NCBI GenBank assembly: GCA_016177705.1
Contig: JACOUT010000009.1
Location: 645,519-709,518, forward strand
Direction: 5' to 3'
DNA length: 64,000 bases
From: Deltaproteobacteria bacterium
GTDB taxonomy: Bacteria; Myxococcota; UBA727; VGSZ01
The translations under genes and the position numbers were made by a program. Positions 46,798-57,441 of the stretch are shown here, one piece after another. Under the pieces are notes generated by a model that made no database searches, was not told where the DNA came from, and saw nothing but the letters and a program-made list of their open reading frames with translations. Within the stretch, counting starts at the first letter, position 1. Every line of letters begins with the position of its first letter.

Positions 46798-47636
46798 CGG
46801 GAGCCTCCGCGCGAAAAACGGTCGCGCACCAACACCGCCGCGGCGTTCAACAGCAAGAGCAGCAGGAGCATCACCACGATGCCGGCGGCAGCGTTGTGCG
46901 CGAACGCGGCCTGCGGGCGCGACACCCAACTGAAGATCTGGATCGGCAGCGCCGTGAACGCCGCGCGCGGGCCGTCGGGTAAGTAGGTGATGTAGGCGAC
47001 CGCGCCAATGACGATGAGCGGCGCGGTCTCGCCGAGCGCGCGCGAGATCGCGAGGATGGCACCCGTGAGGATACCGGGGGCAGCCGCCGGCAGCACCACG
47101 CGCCGAATGGTCTGCCAGCGGGTGGCGCCGAGCGCGAGGCCGGCCTCGCGCAGGCCCATCGGCACCGCGCGCAGCGCCTCGCGCGTCGACACGATGACGA
47201 TGGGCAAGACCAAGAGCGCGAGCGTCGCGGCGCCGGCGATCAGGCTGCGCCCGAGGCCAAGCGTCTTCACGAACACCGCCAACCCCAAGATGCCGTAGAC
47301 CACCGAGGGCACGCCCGCCAGGTTCGCCACGTTGACCTCGATGGCGCGCGCGATGCGGCGGTTGCCGCCGTACTCCTCGAGGTAGATGGCGGCGCCGACG
47401 CCGAACGGCAGCGCCAGGCCCGCGGTCATGACGCCGAGCAGCGCGGTGCCAACCAGGCCCGGCAGCACACCCGCGTGCTCGGCGTGACGCGACGGGTAGG
47501 AGGTGAGGAACGCGGGCGAGAGGCGCTCGAGGCCGAGCAGGAGCACGTCGCCGAACAGGAACACCAGCACGCCGAGCGGCAGGGCGAGCGCCGCGGCGCA
47601 GAGCAGCGTGAACCACAGGTCGCGCCGCGCGCTCAT
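46794..47636 (-). CDS. pstA: Phosphate ABC transporter permease PstA
   Basis: A 280-residue inner-membrane permease with six predicted helices and the PstA sequence '[14 protein letters not shown]...[24 protein letters not shown]'. The EAA-like loop is '[25 protein letters not shown]' contacting PstB. The ATG overlaps the pstC stop by four bases. Pairs with PstC as the transport channel. Confidence 0.96.
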   Translation of the reverse strand: MSARRDLWFTLLCAAALALPLGVLVFLFGDVLLLGLERLSPAFLTSYPSRHAEHAGVLPGLVGTALLGVMTAGLALPFGVGAAIYLEEYGGNRRIARAIEVNVANLAGVPSVVYGILGLAVFVKTLGLGRSLIAGAATLALLVLPIVIVSTREALRAVPMGLREAGLALGATRWQTIRRVVLPAAAPGILTGAILAISRALGETAPLIVIGAVAYITYLPDGPRAAFTALPIQIFSWVSRPQAAFAHNAAAGIVVMLLLLLLLNAAAVLVRDRFSRGGSR

Positions 47637-48559
47637 GACCCGCCCCCCGGCGCCGTCTTCACCGCGCGGCGTGCCAGCAGGTTGAGCACGAGCGTGAGCA
47701 CGAACAGCGCCGCGCCGACGACGAAGATGGTCCTGCTCGCGAGCGTGCCGGCGGCGACGTCGCCCAGGCTGACCTGCACGATGAAGGCGGTCATGGTCTC
47801 GATCGGGACGCGCGGATCGAGCGTCAGGCGCGGCTCTTGTCCGGCGGCGATGGCGACGATCATGGTCTCGCCGACGGCGCGACCGAGCGCCAGAGTGCCG
47901 GCGGCGACGATGCCCGAGCGCGCCGCCGGCAAGACCACGCGCAGGATGGTCGGCACCCGCCCGGCGCCGAGCGCCCAGGCGCCCTCGCGCTGCGGCATCG
48001 GCACCGCGCGCAGCGCGTCGTCGGAGAGCGAGGCGACCAGCGGCAGGATCATCACGCCCATCACCAAGCCGGGCGAGAGCGCGTTGAAGCCGGCCAGGCC
48101 GGGCACCACGCGCTGGAGCGCCGGCGTGACGACGAGGAGCGCGAAGGCACCGTAGACGAGCGTCGGCACGCCCGCGAGCACCTCGAGCAACGGCTTGAGC
48201 ACGCGGCGCGCCCCATCGGGCGCGAGCTCCGCCAGGAACACGGCCGCGAGCAGGCCCAGCGGCACGGCGACCAACATCGCGATCCCCGAGGTCAGCGCGG
48301 TGCCAGCGATGAGCGGCCAGATGCCGTAACGCGGCGACGAGAACAGCGGCGTCCACTGCGTGTCGAACAGGAAGGCGCGCAGGCCCACCTCACGGAAGAA
48401 CGCGACGCTCTCGCCGGCGAGCACCAGCACGATGCCCACGGTGGTCACGACGCTCACGCCCGCGCACGCGAGCAACGCAAGCTCGACCAGCCGCTCGCGC
48501 ACCGGGGCCGCTCGCAGCGCCCGCCCGTGGACACCCAGGACCAGCTCGCTCGGCACCAC
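47633..48559 (-). CDS. pstC: Phosphate ABC transporter permease PstC
   Basis: A 308-residue permease starting at GTG 48559, five bases behind AAGGAGG. Six membrane helices, with the PstC features '[29 protein letters not shown]' and the cytoplasmic loop '[25 protein letters not shown]'. A longer frame extending to 48688 would run through the pstS tail and lacks a ribosome-binding site. Works with PstA in phosphate import. Confidence 0.95.
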   Translation of the reverse strand: MVPSELVLGVHGRALRAAPVRERLVELALLACAGVSVVTTVGIVLVLAGESVAFFREVGLRAFLFDTQWTPLFSSPRYGIWPLIAGTALTSGIAMLVAVPLGLLAAVFLAELAPDGARRVLKPLLEVLAGVPTLVYGAFALLVVTPALQRVVPGLAGFNALSPGLVMGVMILPLVASLSDDALRAVPMPQREGAWALGAGRVPTILRVVLPAARSGIVAAGTLALGRAVGETMIVAIAAGQEPRLTLDPRVPIETMTAFIVQVSLGDVAAGTLASRTIFVVGAALFVLTLVLNLLARRAVKTAPGGGS

Positions 48560-48578
48560 GCGGACCTCCTTGGTCCCG

Positions 48579-49598
48579 CTAGCCTTCACCGGAGAGCAAC
48601 TGCAGCACCGTGACGCCGACGCGCGACCCTTGCCCGCCGTAGGCGGAGCCGAGCGTGCGCGCGGTGAAGCGCTTGGAGGCCAGCTCATAGGCGCGCGCCG
48701 GCAACGGCACGTAGCCGACCTCGCTCGACAGCGCCGCGCCCTTGGTGAGGAAGGTCGAGACGAACGCCTGCACCTCGGGCCGGTCGGCCGCGGCGTGCTC
48801 GACGTAGATCAGGAGCGGGCGGGACAGAGGCTGGTAGCTGCCGTCGAGCACCGTCTGCTTGCTCGGCAGCACCGGGCCGGCGCCGTTGTCTGCGCGCCCG
48901 TCGTCGATCGCGACCAGCTTGAGCAGCGCCGCGTTCTCTTCCGCGTAGGCGAGCCCGAAGAAGCCGAGCGCCAGACGATCGCCCGCGACGCCCTTGACCA
49001 GCACGTTGTCGTCTTCACTCGAGGTGTAGTCGCCGCGGCTCTCGTGCTCTTTGCCGACGATCGCCTGGGTGAAGTAGTCGTAGGTACCCGAGTCGACGCC
49101 CGCGCCGAACAGGTGGATCTCGTCGTCGGGCCAACCGGCACGCACCTGGCTCCAGCGCGTGATGGTGCGCTGCGCCGCCGGCTGCCAGAGCTTGTTGAGC
49201 TCCGCGACCGTCATCGACGACGCCCAGGTGTTGCCGGGGTGCACGACCACGGCCAGGCCGTCGTAGGCCACCGGCAGCTCGATGAAGCGGATGCCCTTCC
49301 TCTCGCAGGCCTCCACCTCGACCGACTTGATGGGGCGCGAGGCGTTCGCGATCGCGATCTCACCCGCGCACAGCCTCTTCATGCCGCCGCCGGTCCCCGA
49401 CACACCGACGATGACGCGCGCGCCGGTGGCCTTGCCGGTCTCCTCTGCGACGGCTTCGGCGATCGGCAGCACCGTGCTCGAGCCATCGACGGCGACGGGC
49501 AGCGCCTTGGCCAGCGGGTTGGCGGACGGCGCGGACTTGCTGCACGAGCCGGCGGCGAGTACGAGCGGCAGCAGCAGTGCGAACGACGGGCGGCACAT
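48579..49598 (-). CDS. pstS: Phosphate-binding lipoprotein PstS
   Basis: A 339-residue substrate-binding lipoprotein: signal, lipobox AAGSC, then '[17 protein letters not shown]', the phosphate-binding '[17 protein letters not shown]' and '[18 protein letters not shown]'. The ATG at 49598 follows GGAGGTG. Anchored lipoprotein PstS is usual for some groups, whereas enterobacterial PstS is soluble. It delivers phosphate to PstC/PstA. Follows phoR by 54 bases, so it may also have its own promoter. Confidence 0.95.
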   Translation of the reverse strand: MCRPSFALLLPLVLAAGSCSKSAPSANPLAKALPVAVDGSSTVLPIAEAVAEETGKATGARVIVGVSGTGGGMKRLCAGEIAIANASRPIKSVEVEACERKGIRFIELPVAYDGLAVVVHPGNTWASSMTVAELNKLWQPAAQRTITRWSQVRAGWPDDEIHLFGAGVDSGTYDYFTQAIVGKEHESRGDYTSSEDDNVLVKGVAGDRLALGFFGLAYAEENAALLKLVAIDDGRADNGAGPVLPSKQTVLDGSYQPLSRPLLIYVEHAAADRPEVQAFVSTFLTKGAALSSEVGYVPLPARAYELASKRFTARTLGSAYGGQGSRVGVTVLQLLSGEG

Positions 49599-49652
49599 AG
49601 GCACCTCCAAGGGGGTGCTGAAACGTACCGACTGCTCCGTGGCGTTTCGGTG

Positions 49653-51431
49653 TCAGCTCGGTGCCGTCTTGGCCGCACCGGCCCTGGGCAGCTCCACCCA
49701 GAACAGCGAGCCGCGCCCGGGCGCCGCGCCGACGCCGACGTGGCCGCCTTGCGCCTCCACCAGGTGCTTGACGATGGCGAGGCCGAGCCCCGTGCCGCCG
49801 GCCTCGCGCGAGCGCCCTGCATCCACTCGGTAGAAGCGCTCGAACAGCCGTGGCCAGTGGTGCGGCTCGATGCCGGGGCCGTCGTCGTGCACCTCGAGGC
49901 GCCAGCCGGCGTCGGTCTGCTGCGCCCGCACGACGATGGTGCCGCCGGGCGGCGTGTACTTGAGGGCGTTGTCGAGCAGGTTGACCAGCACCTGCTCGAG
50001 CGCCGAGGGGTCGCCGTGCGCGATCGCCGCCTGATCGGCCTCGACGACGATGCGCTGGTCGCGGGCCCGCGCGCGATCCTGCAAGGCGGTGCGGACCTTG
50101 TCGCAGAGTGGCCCAAGCGCGACGTCGACCGGCTCGAGCCGCAGCGCACCCGACTCGATGCGCGCGAGATCGAGCAGGTCGGCGAGGATGCGGGCCAAGC
50201 GTTCGGCGTTTCGGTCGATGGCCTCGACGAAGGAGCGGGCGCGCGCGTGGTCGTCGATGGCGCCGAGCAGCAGCGTCTCGGCGTTGGCGCGGATGACCGC
50301 GGCCGGCGTGCGCAGCTCGTGGGACACGTTGGCGACGAAGTCGCGCCGCATGCGCTCGAGGCGGCGCACCTCGGTGACATCGTGCAAGACCAGCACGACG
50401 CCCCCCGCGCCCCTGGTCGGCGCCGCAGACGCCGCCAGCGTGCGACCGGCGCCTCCCGAGGTCGCGACCTCGCCGGTCGCGACCTCGCCCGCGCTCGCCG
50501 CCGTCACCAGGTCGGCGAGCGTAGGGGCGCGCACCAGCGCGAGCAGGCTGTTGCCGGCGGGGTCACCCTCGATGGCGAGCAGCCGACGCGCGGCCGGGTT
50601 GACCAACTTCACCTGCCCATCCCTATCGAGGGCCACCACGCCCTCCTTCATGGCCTCGAGCACGGCGCCGAGCCGGCCCCGCTCCTCGGCGAGCGCCGCG
50701 ACGCTACGGTCGAGCTCGGCGGCCAGTTGCTCGAGCGTGCCGCGCAGGCCGACGATCTCGTCGGCGCCGGGACCATCGGCGCCCTCGGCGGCGCCCCCAG
50801 CGGCCAGCGCGGAGAGCGAGCGCGCGTGCGCGACCAGCTCGCGCAGCGTCCGGGTCATCACCTGGGAGGCCGCGCTGCTCATGGCCACGGCGACGCCGAG
50901 CCCCACCAGACCGGCGAGCACCACCAGCATGCGCAGGCGCGCGCTCGCCTGCTCCACGACCGTGATGGGCAGCGCGACGCGTACCACCCGGACCTGATCG
51001 CCTTCGATCGAGCGCGCCGCGTACATCATCTCCTCGTCGACGGTGGCACTGCGACGCTGGTCGTGGCCCCTGCCCGCGCGCAGCGCCTCCTGCACCTCGG
51101 TGCGATCGGCGTGATTGCTAGCGGCCGGCAGCTCAGTGAGCGTGAGGCGCGAGTCGCCGGCGACCGTGCCGTCAAGCCGGATGAGCGTGACGCGCGCCTG
51201 CAGCGCGGCGCCGAGCTCGTCCGCCAACAGATCAGCGGGGCCTGCGCCCGAAGGCTGCGCGCGCACGACCGCGATGCAGGCGGCGTCGAGCTGTCGCTCG
51301 AGGTCGTCCTGCAAATGCGACAGCAGCCACGCGCGCAGCTCGCGCTCGGCGACCATGCCGGTGACGAGCACGACGAGCGCCACCACCGCGACCGACGCGA
51401 CGAACAGCTTGCCGCGCGCGCGCAGCTTCAC
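49653..51431 (-). CDS. phoR: Phosphate sensor histidine kinase PhoR
   Basis: A membrane histidine kinase of 592 residues from the GTG at 51431; an ATG at 51500 would overlap phoB and add a polar extension. Membrane helix (about 9-27), a periplasmic domain (about 30-165), a second helix with HAMP-like segment, a PAS region ('LEAMKEGVVALDRDGQVKLVNPAARRLL'), HisKA with the phosphorylated His in 'FVANVSHELRTPAAVI' and an HATPase domain ('VLVNLLDNALKYTPPGG', 'DDGPGIEP', 'GGTGLGLAIVKHLVEAQGG'). It phosphorylates PhoB when phosphate is scarce. The large periplasmic domain is unlike E. coli PhoR. Confidence 0.92.
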   Translation of the reverse strand: MKLRARGKLFVASVAVVALVVLVTGMVAERELRAWLLSHLQDDLERQLDAACIAVVRAQPSGAGPADLLADELGAALQARVTLIRLDGTVAGDSRLTLTELPAASNHADRTEVQEALRAGRGHDQRRSATVDEEMMYAARSIEGDQVRVVRVALPITVVEQASARLRMLVVLAGLVGLGVAVAMSSAASQVMTRTLRELVAHARSLSALAAGGAAEGADGPGADEIVGLRGTLEQLAAELDRSVAALAEERGRLGAVLEAMKEGVVALDRDGQVKLVNPAARRLLAIEGDPAGNSLLALVRAPTLADLVTAASAGEVATGEVATSGGAGRTLAASAAPTRGAGGVVLVLHDVTEVRRLERMRRDFVANVSHELRTPAAVIRANAETLLLGAIDDHARARSFVEAIDRNAERLARILADLLDLARIESGALRLEPVDVALGPLCDKVRTALQDRARARDQRIVVEADQAAIAHGDPSALEQVLVNLLDNALKYTPPGGTIVVRAQQTDAGWRLEVHDDGPGIEPHHWPRLFERFYRVDAGRSREAGGTGLGLAIVKHLVEAQGGHVGVGAAPGRGSLFWVELPRAGAAKTAPS

Positions 51432-51456
51432 GACCGGGCCCCGTGTCGGCCCGGGC

Positions 51457-52170
51457 TCACCCTTGCTCCTGCGTCGGGCTGTGCCGAAAGCGATAGCCAA
51501 CCCCGCGCAAGGTCTCGATGTAGTCGGCGGCGGCGCCGAGCTTCTCGCGCAGCCGCTTGACGTGGGTGTCGACGGTGCGGGTGGTGACGTCGGCGGTGAT
51601 GCCCCACACGTCGTCGAGCAGCCGCTCGCGCGTCTGCACGCGGCCGCGCCGCTCGAGCAACAGCGCGAGCAAGCGGAACTCGAGCGCGGTGAGCGCGACC
51701 TCAGCGCCGTCGATCGTCACCCGATGCGCCGCCGCATCGAGCGTGAGCGCGCCGAACCGGATGGCGGCATGGTCGGCCGCAGGCGCCGGTGGCGCGGCGG
51801 CGCTGCGCCGCAGGATCGCTTGCACGCGCAGCAGCAGCTCGCGCACCGAGAACGGCTTGATCAGGTAGTCGTCCGCGCCCACCTCGAAGCCGAGCACCCG
51901 GTCGATCTCCTCGCCGCGCGCGGTCAACATCAGCACTGGTACGTCCCGCAGCGCGGCGTCCTGCCGAAGGCGCCTACACACCTCGAGGCCCGAGACGTCC
52001 GGCAGCATGACGTCGAGCAGCACCAGGTCCGGGCGACGTTGCTGTGCCGTCTCGAGGGCGGCCGCGCCGGTGCAGGCGGTCACCGTGGTGTAGCCCTGAC
52101 CCTCGAGGTTGTAGGCGAGGGTCGCGGCCAAGTCGGCCTCGTCGTCCACGATGAGGAGGTGCGCGCCCAT
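51457..52170 (-). CDS. phoB: Phosphate response regulator PhoB
   Basis: A 237-residue OmpR-family regulator: receiver domain with DDE (9-11), phospho-acceptor Asp53, Thr and KPF; then a winged-helix domain ('LTALEFRLLALLLERRGRVQTRERLLDDVWG', 'VDTHVKRLREKLG', 'ETLRGVGYRF'). First gene of the pho-pst cluster, with a Pho-box-like sequence 23 bases upstream of its ATG, so it is probably autoregulated. Confidence 0.95.
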   Translation of the reverse strand: MGAHLLIVDDEADLAATLAYNLEGQGYTTVTACTGAAALETAQQRRPDLVLLDVMLPDVSGLEVCRRLRQDAALRDVPVLMLTARGEEIDRVLGFEVGADDYLIKPFSVRELLLRVQAILRRSAAAPPAPAADHAAIRFGALTLDAAAHRVTIDGAEVALTALEFRLLALLLERRGRVQTRERLLDDVWGITADVTTRTVDTHVKRLREKLGAAADYIETLRGVGYRFRHSPTQEQG

Positions 52171-52192
52171 GGCGGGATGCTCCGGCGGTCGT

Positions 52193-52210
52193 GTGACAAC
52201 GGCGTGACGG
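52193..52210 (-). promoter_or_regulatory. Pho box upstream of phoB
   Basis: On the minus strand the sequence reads CCGTCAC-GCCG-TTGTCAC, two seven-base half-sites with a four-base spacer and 11-base period, very close to the PhoB consensus CTGTCAT-N4-CTGTCAT. It sits 23 bases before the phoB ATG, close enough to be used by a promoter reading into the cluster. Confidence 0.65.
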
Positions 52211-52222
52211 GTGGCGGCCCGG

Positions 52223-52873
52223 TCAGGCGGGCATGGCGCCGATGGTGCGCCCCTCGGCGTCGACGACCATGAGCCGCTGGCCGCGCTCGCCCGCCACTCG
52301 AGCGCGCACGTCGTCGAGCGGGTCGGTCTCGCGCGCGGTCAGCGCGCCGCGCGTCATGACCTCGCGCACCGGGACCTTGCGCACCTCCTCGGGGATCCAG
52401 GCGGGGTCGAACGGGCGTTGCGGCCCCGCCCCGTCCAAGGCCGCCGGCACCGCGAAGCCACGCGCGCGCACCGCCGCGACCACGTCCGAGGGGTAGAGGA
52501 CGCCGATCGGGCGATCGGCGTGGTCGATGACCGGCACACCGCGCTGCCGCTGGTCTGCCAGCAGCTCGAGCGCGGCGCCGAGCGGCAGCTCCGCGGCCGC
52601 GCACATCACGTCGCGCGCCATCGCCGCCCCCACCGTGCCCGCCGTGGCGCCGCGCGGCGCCTCATCGGCCGGCAACGAGCAGACGATGGTCGAGCCCTCG
52701 ACGTTGCGCAGCGTGTAGCCGCGGCAATCGGGGCAGCGACCGCAGTCGGTCAGGTCCATCGAGCGCCCGCGCGGGCAGTCGACCACGAAACGACGCAGCC
52801 GGCGCGCACCCGGTTCTTCGGCGAGCACGCGGTGGATGGCCCGTTCGACGTCGACGCGCCCGGCAGCCGCCAC
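52223..52873 (-). CDS. CBS-domain protein with four-cysteine N terminus
   Basis: A 216-residue protein with a pair of CBS domains (about 80-140 and 165-216: 'DVMCAAAELPLGAALELLADQRQRGVPVIDHADRPIGVLYPSDVV' and 'REVMTRGALTARETDPLDDVRA... RLMVVDAEGRTIGAMPA'), which usually bind adenosine nucleotides. Its N terminus has Cys33, Cys44, Cys47 and Cys50, a likely zinc or iron-sulphur site. It starts at a GTG immediately after the stop of a universal stress protein gene. The pairing of CBS with UspA proteins recalls hypoxia/energy-stress regulons; the ligand is unknown. Confidence 0.85.
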   Translation of the reverse strand: MAAAGRVDVERAIHRVLAEEPGARRLRRFVVDCPRGRSMDLTDCGRCPDCRGYTLRNVEGSTIVCSLPADEAPRGATAGTVGAAMARDVMCAAAELPLGAALELLADQRQRGVPVIDHADRPIGVLYPSDVVAAVRARGFAVPAALDGAGPQRPFDPAWIPEEVRKVPVREVMTRGALTARETDPLDDVRARVAGERGQRLMVVDAEGRTIGAMPA

Positions 52874-53368
52874 TCAGGCACCCGCCGGGATCAGCAGCAC
52901 CGCAGGGCCACCATTCTTCGACGCGAGGTGTGCGGTGCGCTCGGCGACGCTGCCGAGCACCAGCCGCGAGACGCCGCGCCGGCCGTGGGTGGCGAGCACG
53001 ATCAGGTCGGCGCCCCGCTCTGCGGCGGCGTCGACGATGCGCTCGGGCACGGAGCCGCCACGCGTAATCAGCATGGTCTCGGTGGCGACGCCGCGTTGAC
53101 CGCAGCGCTCCATCAACGACGCGAGCGCTCGGCTCGCCGAGGCATTCCTGGCCTCGAGTACGTCGTTCATCGCTCGATAGGCGACGCTGTAGCCGTCCAC
53201 GGGCAGCACACCGGGCTCGACCACGGGTAACGCCACGTGCGCGAGCGTCACCTTGGCCCCGAGCGCCTTGGCGACATCCGCAGCGGCGTCGACCAGGTGC
53301 TCGGCGAGCGGCCGATCGCCGGTGACATCGGTATCGACGGGGACGAGCAGGTGCTTGAAGGTCGCCAT
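52874..53368 (-). CDS. Universal stress protein (UspA family)
   Basis: A 164-residue UspA-fold protein with the ATP-binding motif THGRRGVSRLVLGSVAE and the opening strand 'KHLLVPVDTDVTGDRPLAEHL'. UspA proteins with this motif bind ATP and support survival in starvation or low oxygen. Abuts the CBS gene with no gap and follows a second Usp gene by ten bases. Confidence 0.93.
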   Translation of the reverse strand: MATFKHLLVPVDTDVTGDRPLAEHLVDAAADVAKALGAKVTLAHVALPVVEPGVLPVDGYSVAYRAMNDVLEARNASASRALASLMERCGQRGVATETMLITRGGSVPERIVDAAAERGADLIVLATHGRRGVSRLVLGSVAERTAHLASKNGGPAVLLIPAGA

Positions 53369-53378
53369 GGTTCTCCCC

Positions 53379-53870
53379 TCAGCGATCGGCCTTGACGATG
53401 GTGACCGGTGCCTTGGCGAGGCGCGCGATCCGCTCCGCCACGCTGCCGAGCAACAGGTGCGTGACGCCGGTGCGCCCGTGGGTGCCGACATAGATGCGCT
53501 CGGCGCCCCGCGCCGCCGCCTCCGCCACCACTCCCTCGGCCGGCGCGTCCTGGCGCACGGCCGACACCACCGTCACCTCGGGCGACGTCGGTCGCTCGGA
53601 GCGCAGCGCCGCGATGTCCGCGCGCAGCGCGGCCGCCGCAGCCTCGAGGCGCTTGTGCGACTCCGTCGAGACTGCGCGCTCGAGCTCCACCAGGCCCGCG
53701 CCGACACCGGCGGCGCCGTCGAGCCCGAGCGGCAGCGGCATGATGGTGTAGACGTGGCACAGCACGATCGTCGCCGGCCCCATGCCGGCGAGCAGGTCGC
53801 GCGCCGCCAGGCGCGCCGCCGCGTCGGCGCAGGGCGAGAAGTCGTGAGCGACCAGCCAGGTTCGAGTCAT
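53379..53870 (-). CDS. Universal stress protein (UspA family)
   Basis: A 163-residue second UspA-like protein with GTHGRTGVTHLLLGSVAE and the N-terminal 'TWLVAHDFSPCADAAARLA'. GGGGAGG precedes its ATG. Only moderately similar to the neighbouring Usp, so they are not a very recent duplication. Follows the sigma54 activator gene by 28 bases, so it may be its nearest target or part of the same transcript. Confidence 0.93.
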   Translation of the reverse strand: MTRTWLVAHDFSPCADAAARLAARDLLAGMGPATIVLCHVYTIMPLPLGLDGAAGVGAGLVELERAVSTESHKRLEAAAAALRADIAALRSERPTSPEVTVVSAVRQDAPAEGVVAEAAARGAERIYVGTHGRTGVTHLLLGSVAERIARLAKAPVTIVKADR

Positions 53871-53898
53871 CGGATCCTCCCCGCGGGCACGGCCCGGC

Positions 53899-55350
<1,452 letters not shown>

Positions 55351-55435
55351 CGCTATCCTCCCCCCCTACAGCTCGCACCCACTCGCATCAGACCGCTCGC
55401 ATTTGCGCAGGTCACCTTGTCGCCGTGGGCGAACC

Positions 55436-55462
55436 GGCACGCCTTGATACATGAGACGTGCC
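55436..55462. promoter_or_regulatory. Inverted repeat between regulator and kinase genes
   Basis: GGCACG and CGTGCC, 15 bases apart, lie in the 270-base divergent region between the NtrC-type regulator and the kinase. It could be an operator for autoregulation. No clear sigma54 promoter (GG-N10-GC) was found in the part I scanned, and the rest of this gap contains nothing I can name. Confidence 0.25.
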
Positions 55463-55620
55463 AACAACAGAGGACGTCCGGCCGCCCCTTGCCGCGATAT
55501 CTGGCAGCGGGCCTGTGCGCAATGCCACTCCCTCGCCGCGAGCCTGGGCGAAGGGCAACAGCGATGATGCTGCGTTCGTCGCCCGCTTGTGTCGACGACG
55601 ACAAACCACCATGAGGAGGC

Positions 55621-57114
55621 ATGCGCGCCGACGACGAACGCGACCGCGAAGCCGAGCTGCGCGGGTGGTGCGACCTGTCCGACGACGACGTGGCCTGCCT
55701 GCAACGCTGCGGGCCCGTGCTCGCCCGATCCTTCCCCCTGCTCGTCGAGCGGGTGCTCGCCGCCTTGCCCTCCGGGCAATCGGACCGGCCCGCCCCCGAC
55801 GCAGCACCCTCTGCTGACCTGCGGGCCGCTCTGGGCGCTGCGCTCGCCCTCTTTCTCGCTCGGCGGTTCGCCTCGGCGCCACCGGGCCGACACGAGCAAG
55901 ATGGCGCCGATCCGTTCGCGAGCGTGCCTCTTGGGCCTGCCGGGCTGGTCGCCGTGCTGGCGCGGCTGCGCGAGGAGCTGCAGCGCGAGGTCCGACGGGT
56001 GTGCGACGCCGACACGGCTGACGCGGCGGCGGTCGCGGTCGGCCACGCGTGCGATGTGCAAGCGGCCCTCTCGGTCGCCGCGGTGGCGGAGGCGCGCCAG
56101 CAAGCGCGCCTGACCGCCCTGCGCGACGTCATCGTCGCTCACCTGCCGACCGGCGTGGTGCTGCTCGACGCCGATGGGCGCGTCACCACGTCAGCGCGCC
56201 CGAACCCGCGCGTGTTTGGTGATGCGATCCCGAACGGCCGGCATTGGCGCGAGGTGCTGCGGCCGGCGCTGGTCGAAGCAGCCAGCCTCGCTAGCCGCAT
56301 CGAGCGCGCGCGCAAGCTCCGTCGCGAGATCATCCTGCCGCGGCTCGACGTCGCGCTGCCAAGTGGGGTCGGCTCCTTCCGTGTGGCGCTGACGCCGCTC
56401 CATCACCCGCTGGCCGAGGTGTTGCTGCACGTCGAGGATCTGACCGACACGCTTGCGTCGGAGGCGCGCGCAACGCGCGCCGAGCAGCTCACCAAGCTCG
56501 CCTCCATGGCGGCCACGGTGGCGCACGAGATCAGAAACCCGTTGGCGGGCGTGTCGGCCGCCGTGCAAGTGGTCGCCGCCACGCTGCCCCACGACGACCA
56601 GCGCCGCGGCGCGCTCACCAAGGTGCAGGAGCAGGTGCAGCGCCTGGGCAACTTGGTGGGCGATCTGCTGTCGTTGAGCAAGCCGATCGCGCTGACACCG
56701 CGGGAGGTCGACCTGGCGGCGGTCGCAGGTGCCATCGCGACCAGCGATCACGGCACGGTCGAGGTCCGAGGTAAAGGCTCGGCGCTGGCCGACGTCGCAC
56801 TGCTCACCCAAGTGCTGTTCAACCTGGTGCAGAACGCCTGGCAGGCGGGGGCGCGCACCGTTCGTGTCGACGTCGAGGGCGCCGCCCTACGCGTGGTCGA
56901 CGACGGCCCGGGCGTCGCCGACGACCTGCGCGAGCAGATCTTCGAGCCGTTTTTCACCACCAAGACCCGCGGCACCGGCCTTGGCCTACCGACCGCGCGC
57001 AAGATCGTCGAGGCGATGGGCGGCACGCTCACGATCTGCCCGTCGCCGCTCGGCGGCGCTGGCTTCGAGGTGCGCCTGCCGTCCCAGGAGGAGCGCTCGG
57101 CCCCTGACGAGTAG
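55621..57114 (+). CDS. Histidine kinase with globin-sensor-like N terminus
   Basis: A 497-residue soluble histidine kinase; AGGAGGC precedes the ATG. Residues about 12-160 start LRGWCDLSDDDVACLQRCGPVLARSF, close to the protoglobin/globin-coupled-sensor opening, with helix-rich continuation; a clear proximal haem histidine is not obvious, so haem binding is uncertain. Then a PAS-like region (about 170-260), HisKA with the phospho-His in MAATVAHEIRNPLAG, and HATPase ('VLFNLVQNAWQAGA', 'DDGPGV', 'TGLGLPTARKIVEAMGG'). No membrane helix. Likely the partner of the divergent NtrC-type regulator, sensing oxygen or redox. Confidence 0.85.
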   Translation: MRADDERDREAELRGWCDLSDDDVACLQRCGPVLARSFPLLVERVLAALPSGQSDRPAPDAAPSADLRAALGAALALFLARRFASAPPGRHEQDGADPFASVPLGPAGLVAVLARLREELQREVRRVCDADTADAAAVAVGHACDVQAALSVAAVAEARQQARLTALRDVIVAHLPTGVVLLDADGRVTTSARPNPRVFGDAIPNGRHWREVLRPALVEAASLASRIERARKLRREIILPRLDVALPSGVGSFRVALTPLHHPLAEVLLHVEDLTDTLASEARATRAEQLTKLASMAATVAHEIRNPLAGVSAAVQVVAATLPHDDQRRGALTKVQEQVQRLGNLVGDLLSLSKPIALTPREVDLAAVAGAIATSDHGTVEVRGKGSALADVALLTQVLFNLVQNAWQAGARTVRVDVEGAALRVVDDGPGVADDLREQIFEPFFTTKTRGTGLGLPTARKIVEAMGGTLTICPSPLGGAGFEVRLPSQEERSAPDE

Positions 57115-57152
57115 CGCAATGCACTGGGCACGGCGATTGCGTGCAGTGACCC

Positions 57153-57380
57153 GTGGGACGCGATCTCGACGTGGCAGTCGCCGAAGCGCTCGAGCTGGCC
57201 GCTCAGCGCGGCAGCACGTTGAGCGCGATCACGCTGGCAGTGCCGTTTCCGTCGGCAGCGATAGTAGGGCGCGTGCGGCGTCAGCTTGCGCGCGCCGGCC
57301 TGCGGGAGGTCGAGGTCGTGCTCGAAGCAGCGTCGGGGCCCGCGCGCATTGTCGCCATCGAGCTTGGTCCTCGCAGCTAA
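57153..57380 (+). CDS. Small hypothetical protein (75 aa)
   Basis: A 75-residue product from a GTG at 57153, composed of helix-strand units ('LDVAVAEALELAAQRGSTLSAITLAV', 'LREVEVVLEAASGPARIVAIELG') consistent with a small alpha/beta fold. Weak similarity in feel to HypA-like small proteins, but with no metal motif. It follows the kinase gene closely. Modest confidence that it is translated. Confidence 0.5.
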   Translation: MGRDLDVAVAEALELAAQRGSTLSAITLAVPFPSAAIVGRVRRQLARAGLREVEVVLEAASGPARIVAIELGPRS

Positions 57381-57441
57381 CGCTGGGCTCGGCCACACGC
57401 TCCCTGTGTCAACCAGCCCACCCGACCGCCGTTGCCCCAGG

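Noticed and set aside
49599-49652. Second Pho box directly before pstS
   Set aside because: CTGACAC-N4-ACGCCAC on the minus strand departs too far from the half-site consensus.
48360-51560. Plus-strand open frame of over 1000 codons
   Set aside because: It lies opposite the pstC, pstS and phoR genes, has an Arg/Gln/His-rich composition without motifs and is a by-product of high GC coding on the other strand.
55351-55620. Sigma54 promoter in the divergent regulator/kinase gap
   Set aside because: No GG-N10-GC pair with reasonable context was found at the candidate sites examined on either strand.
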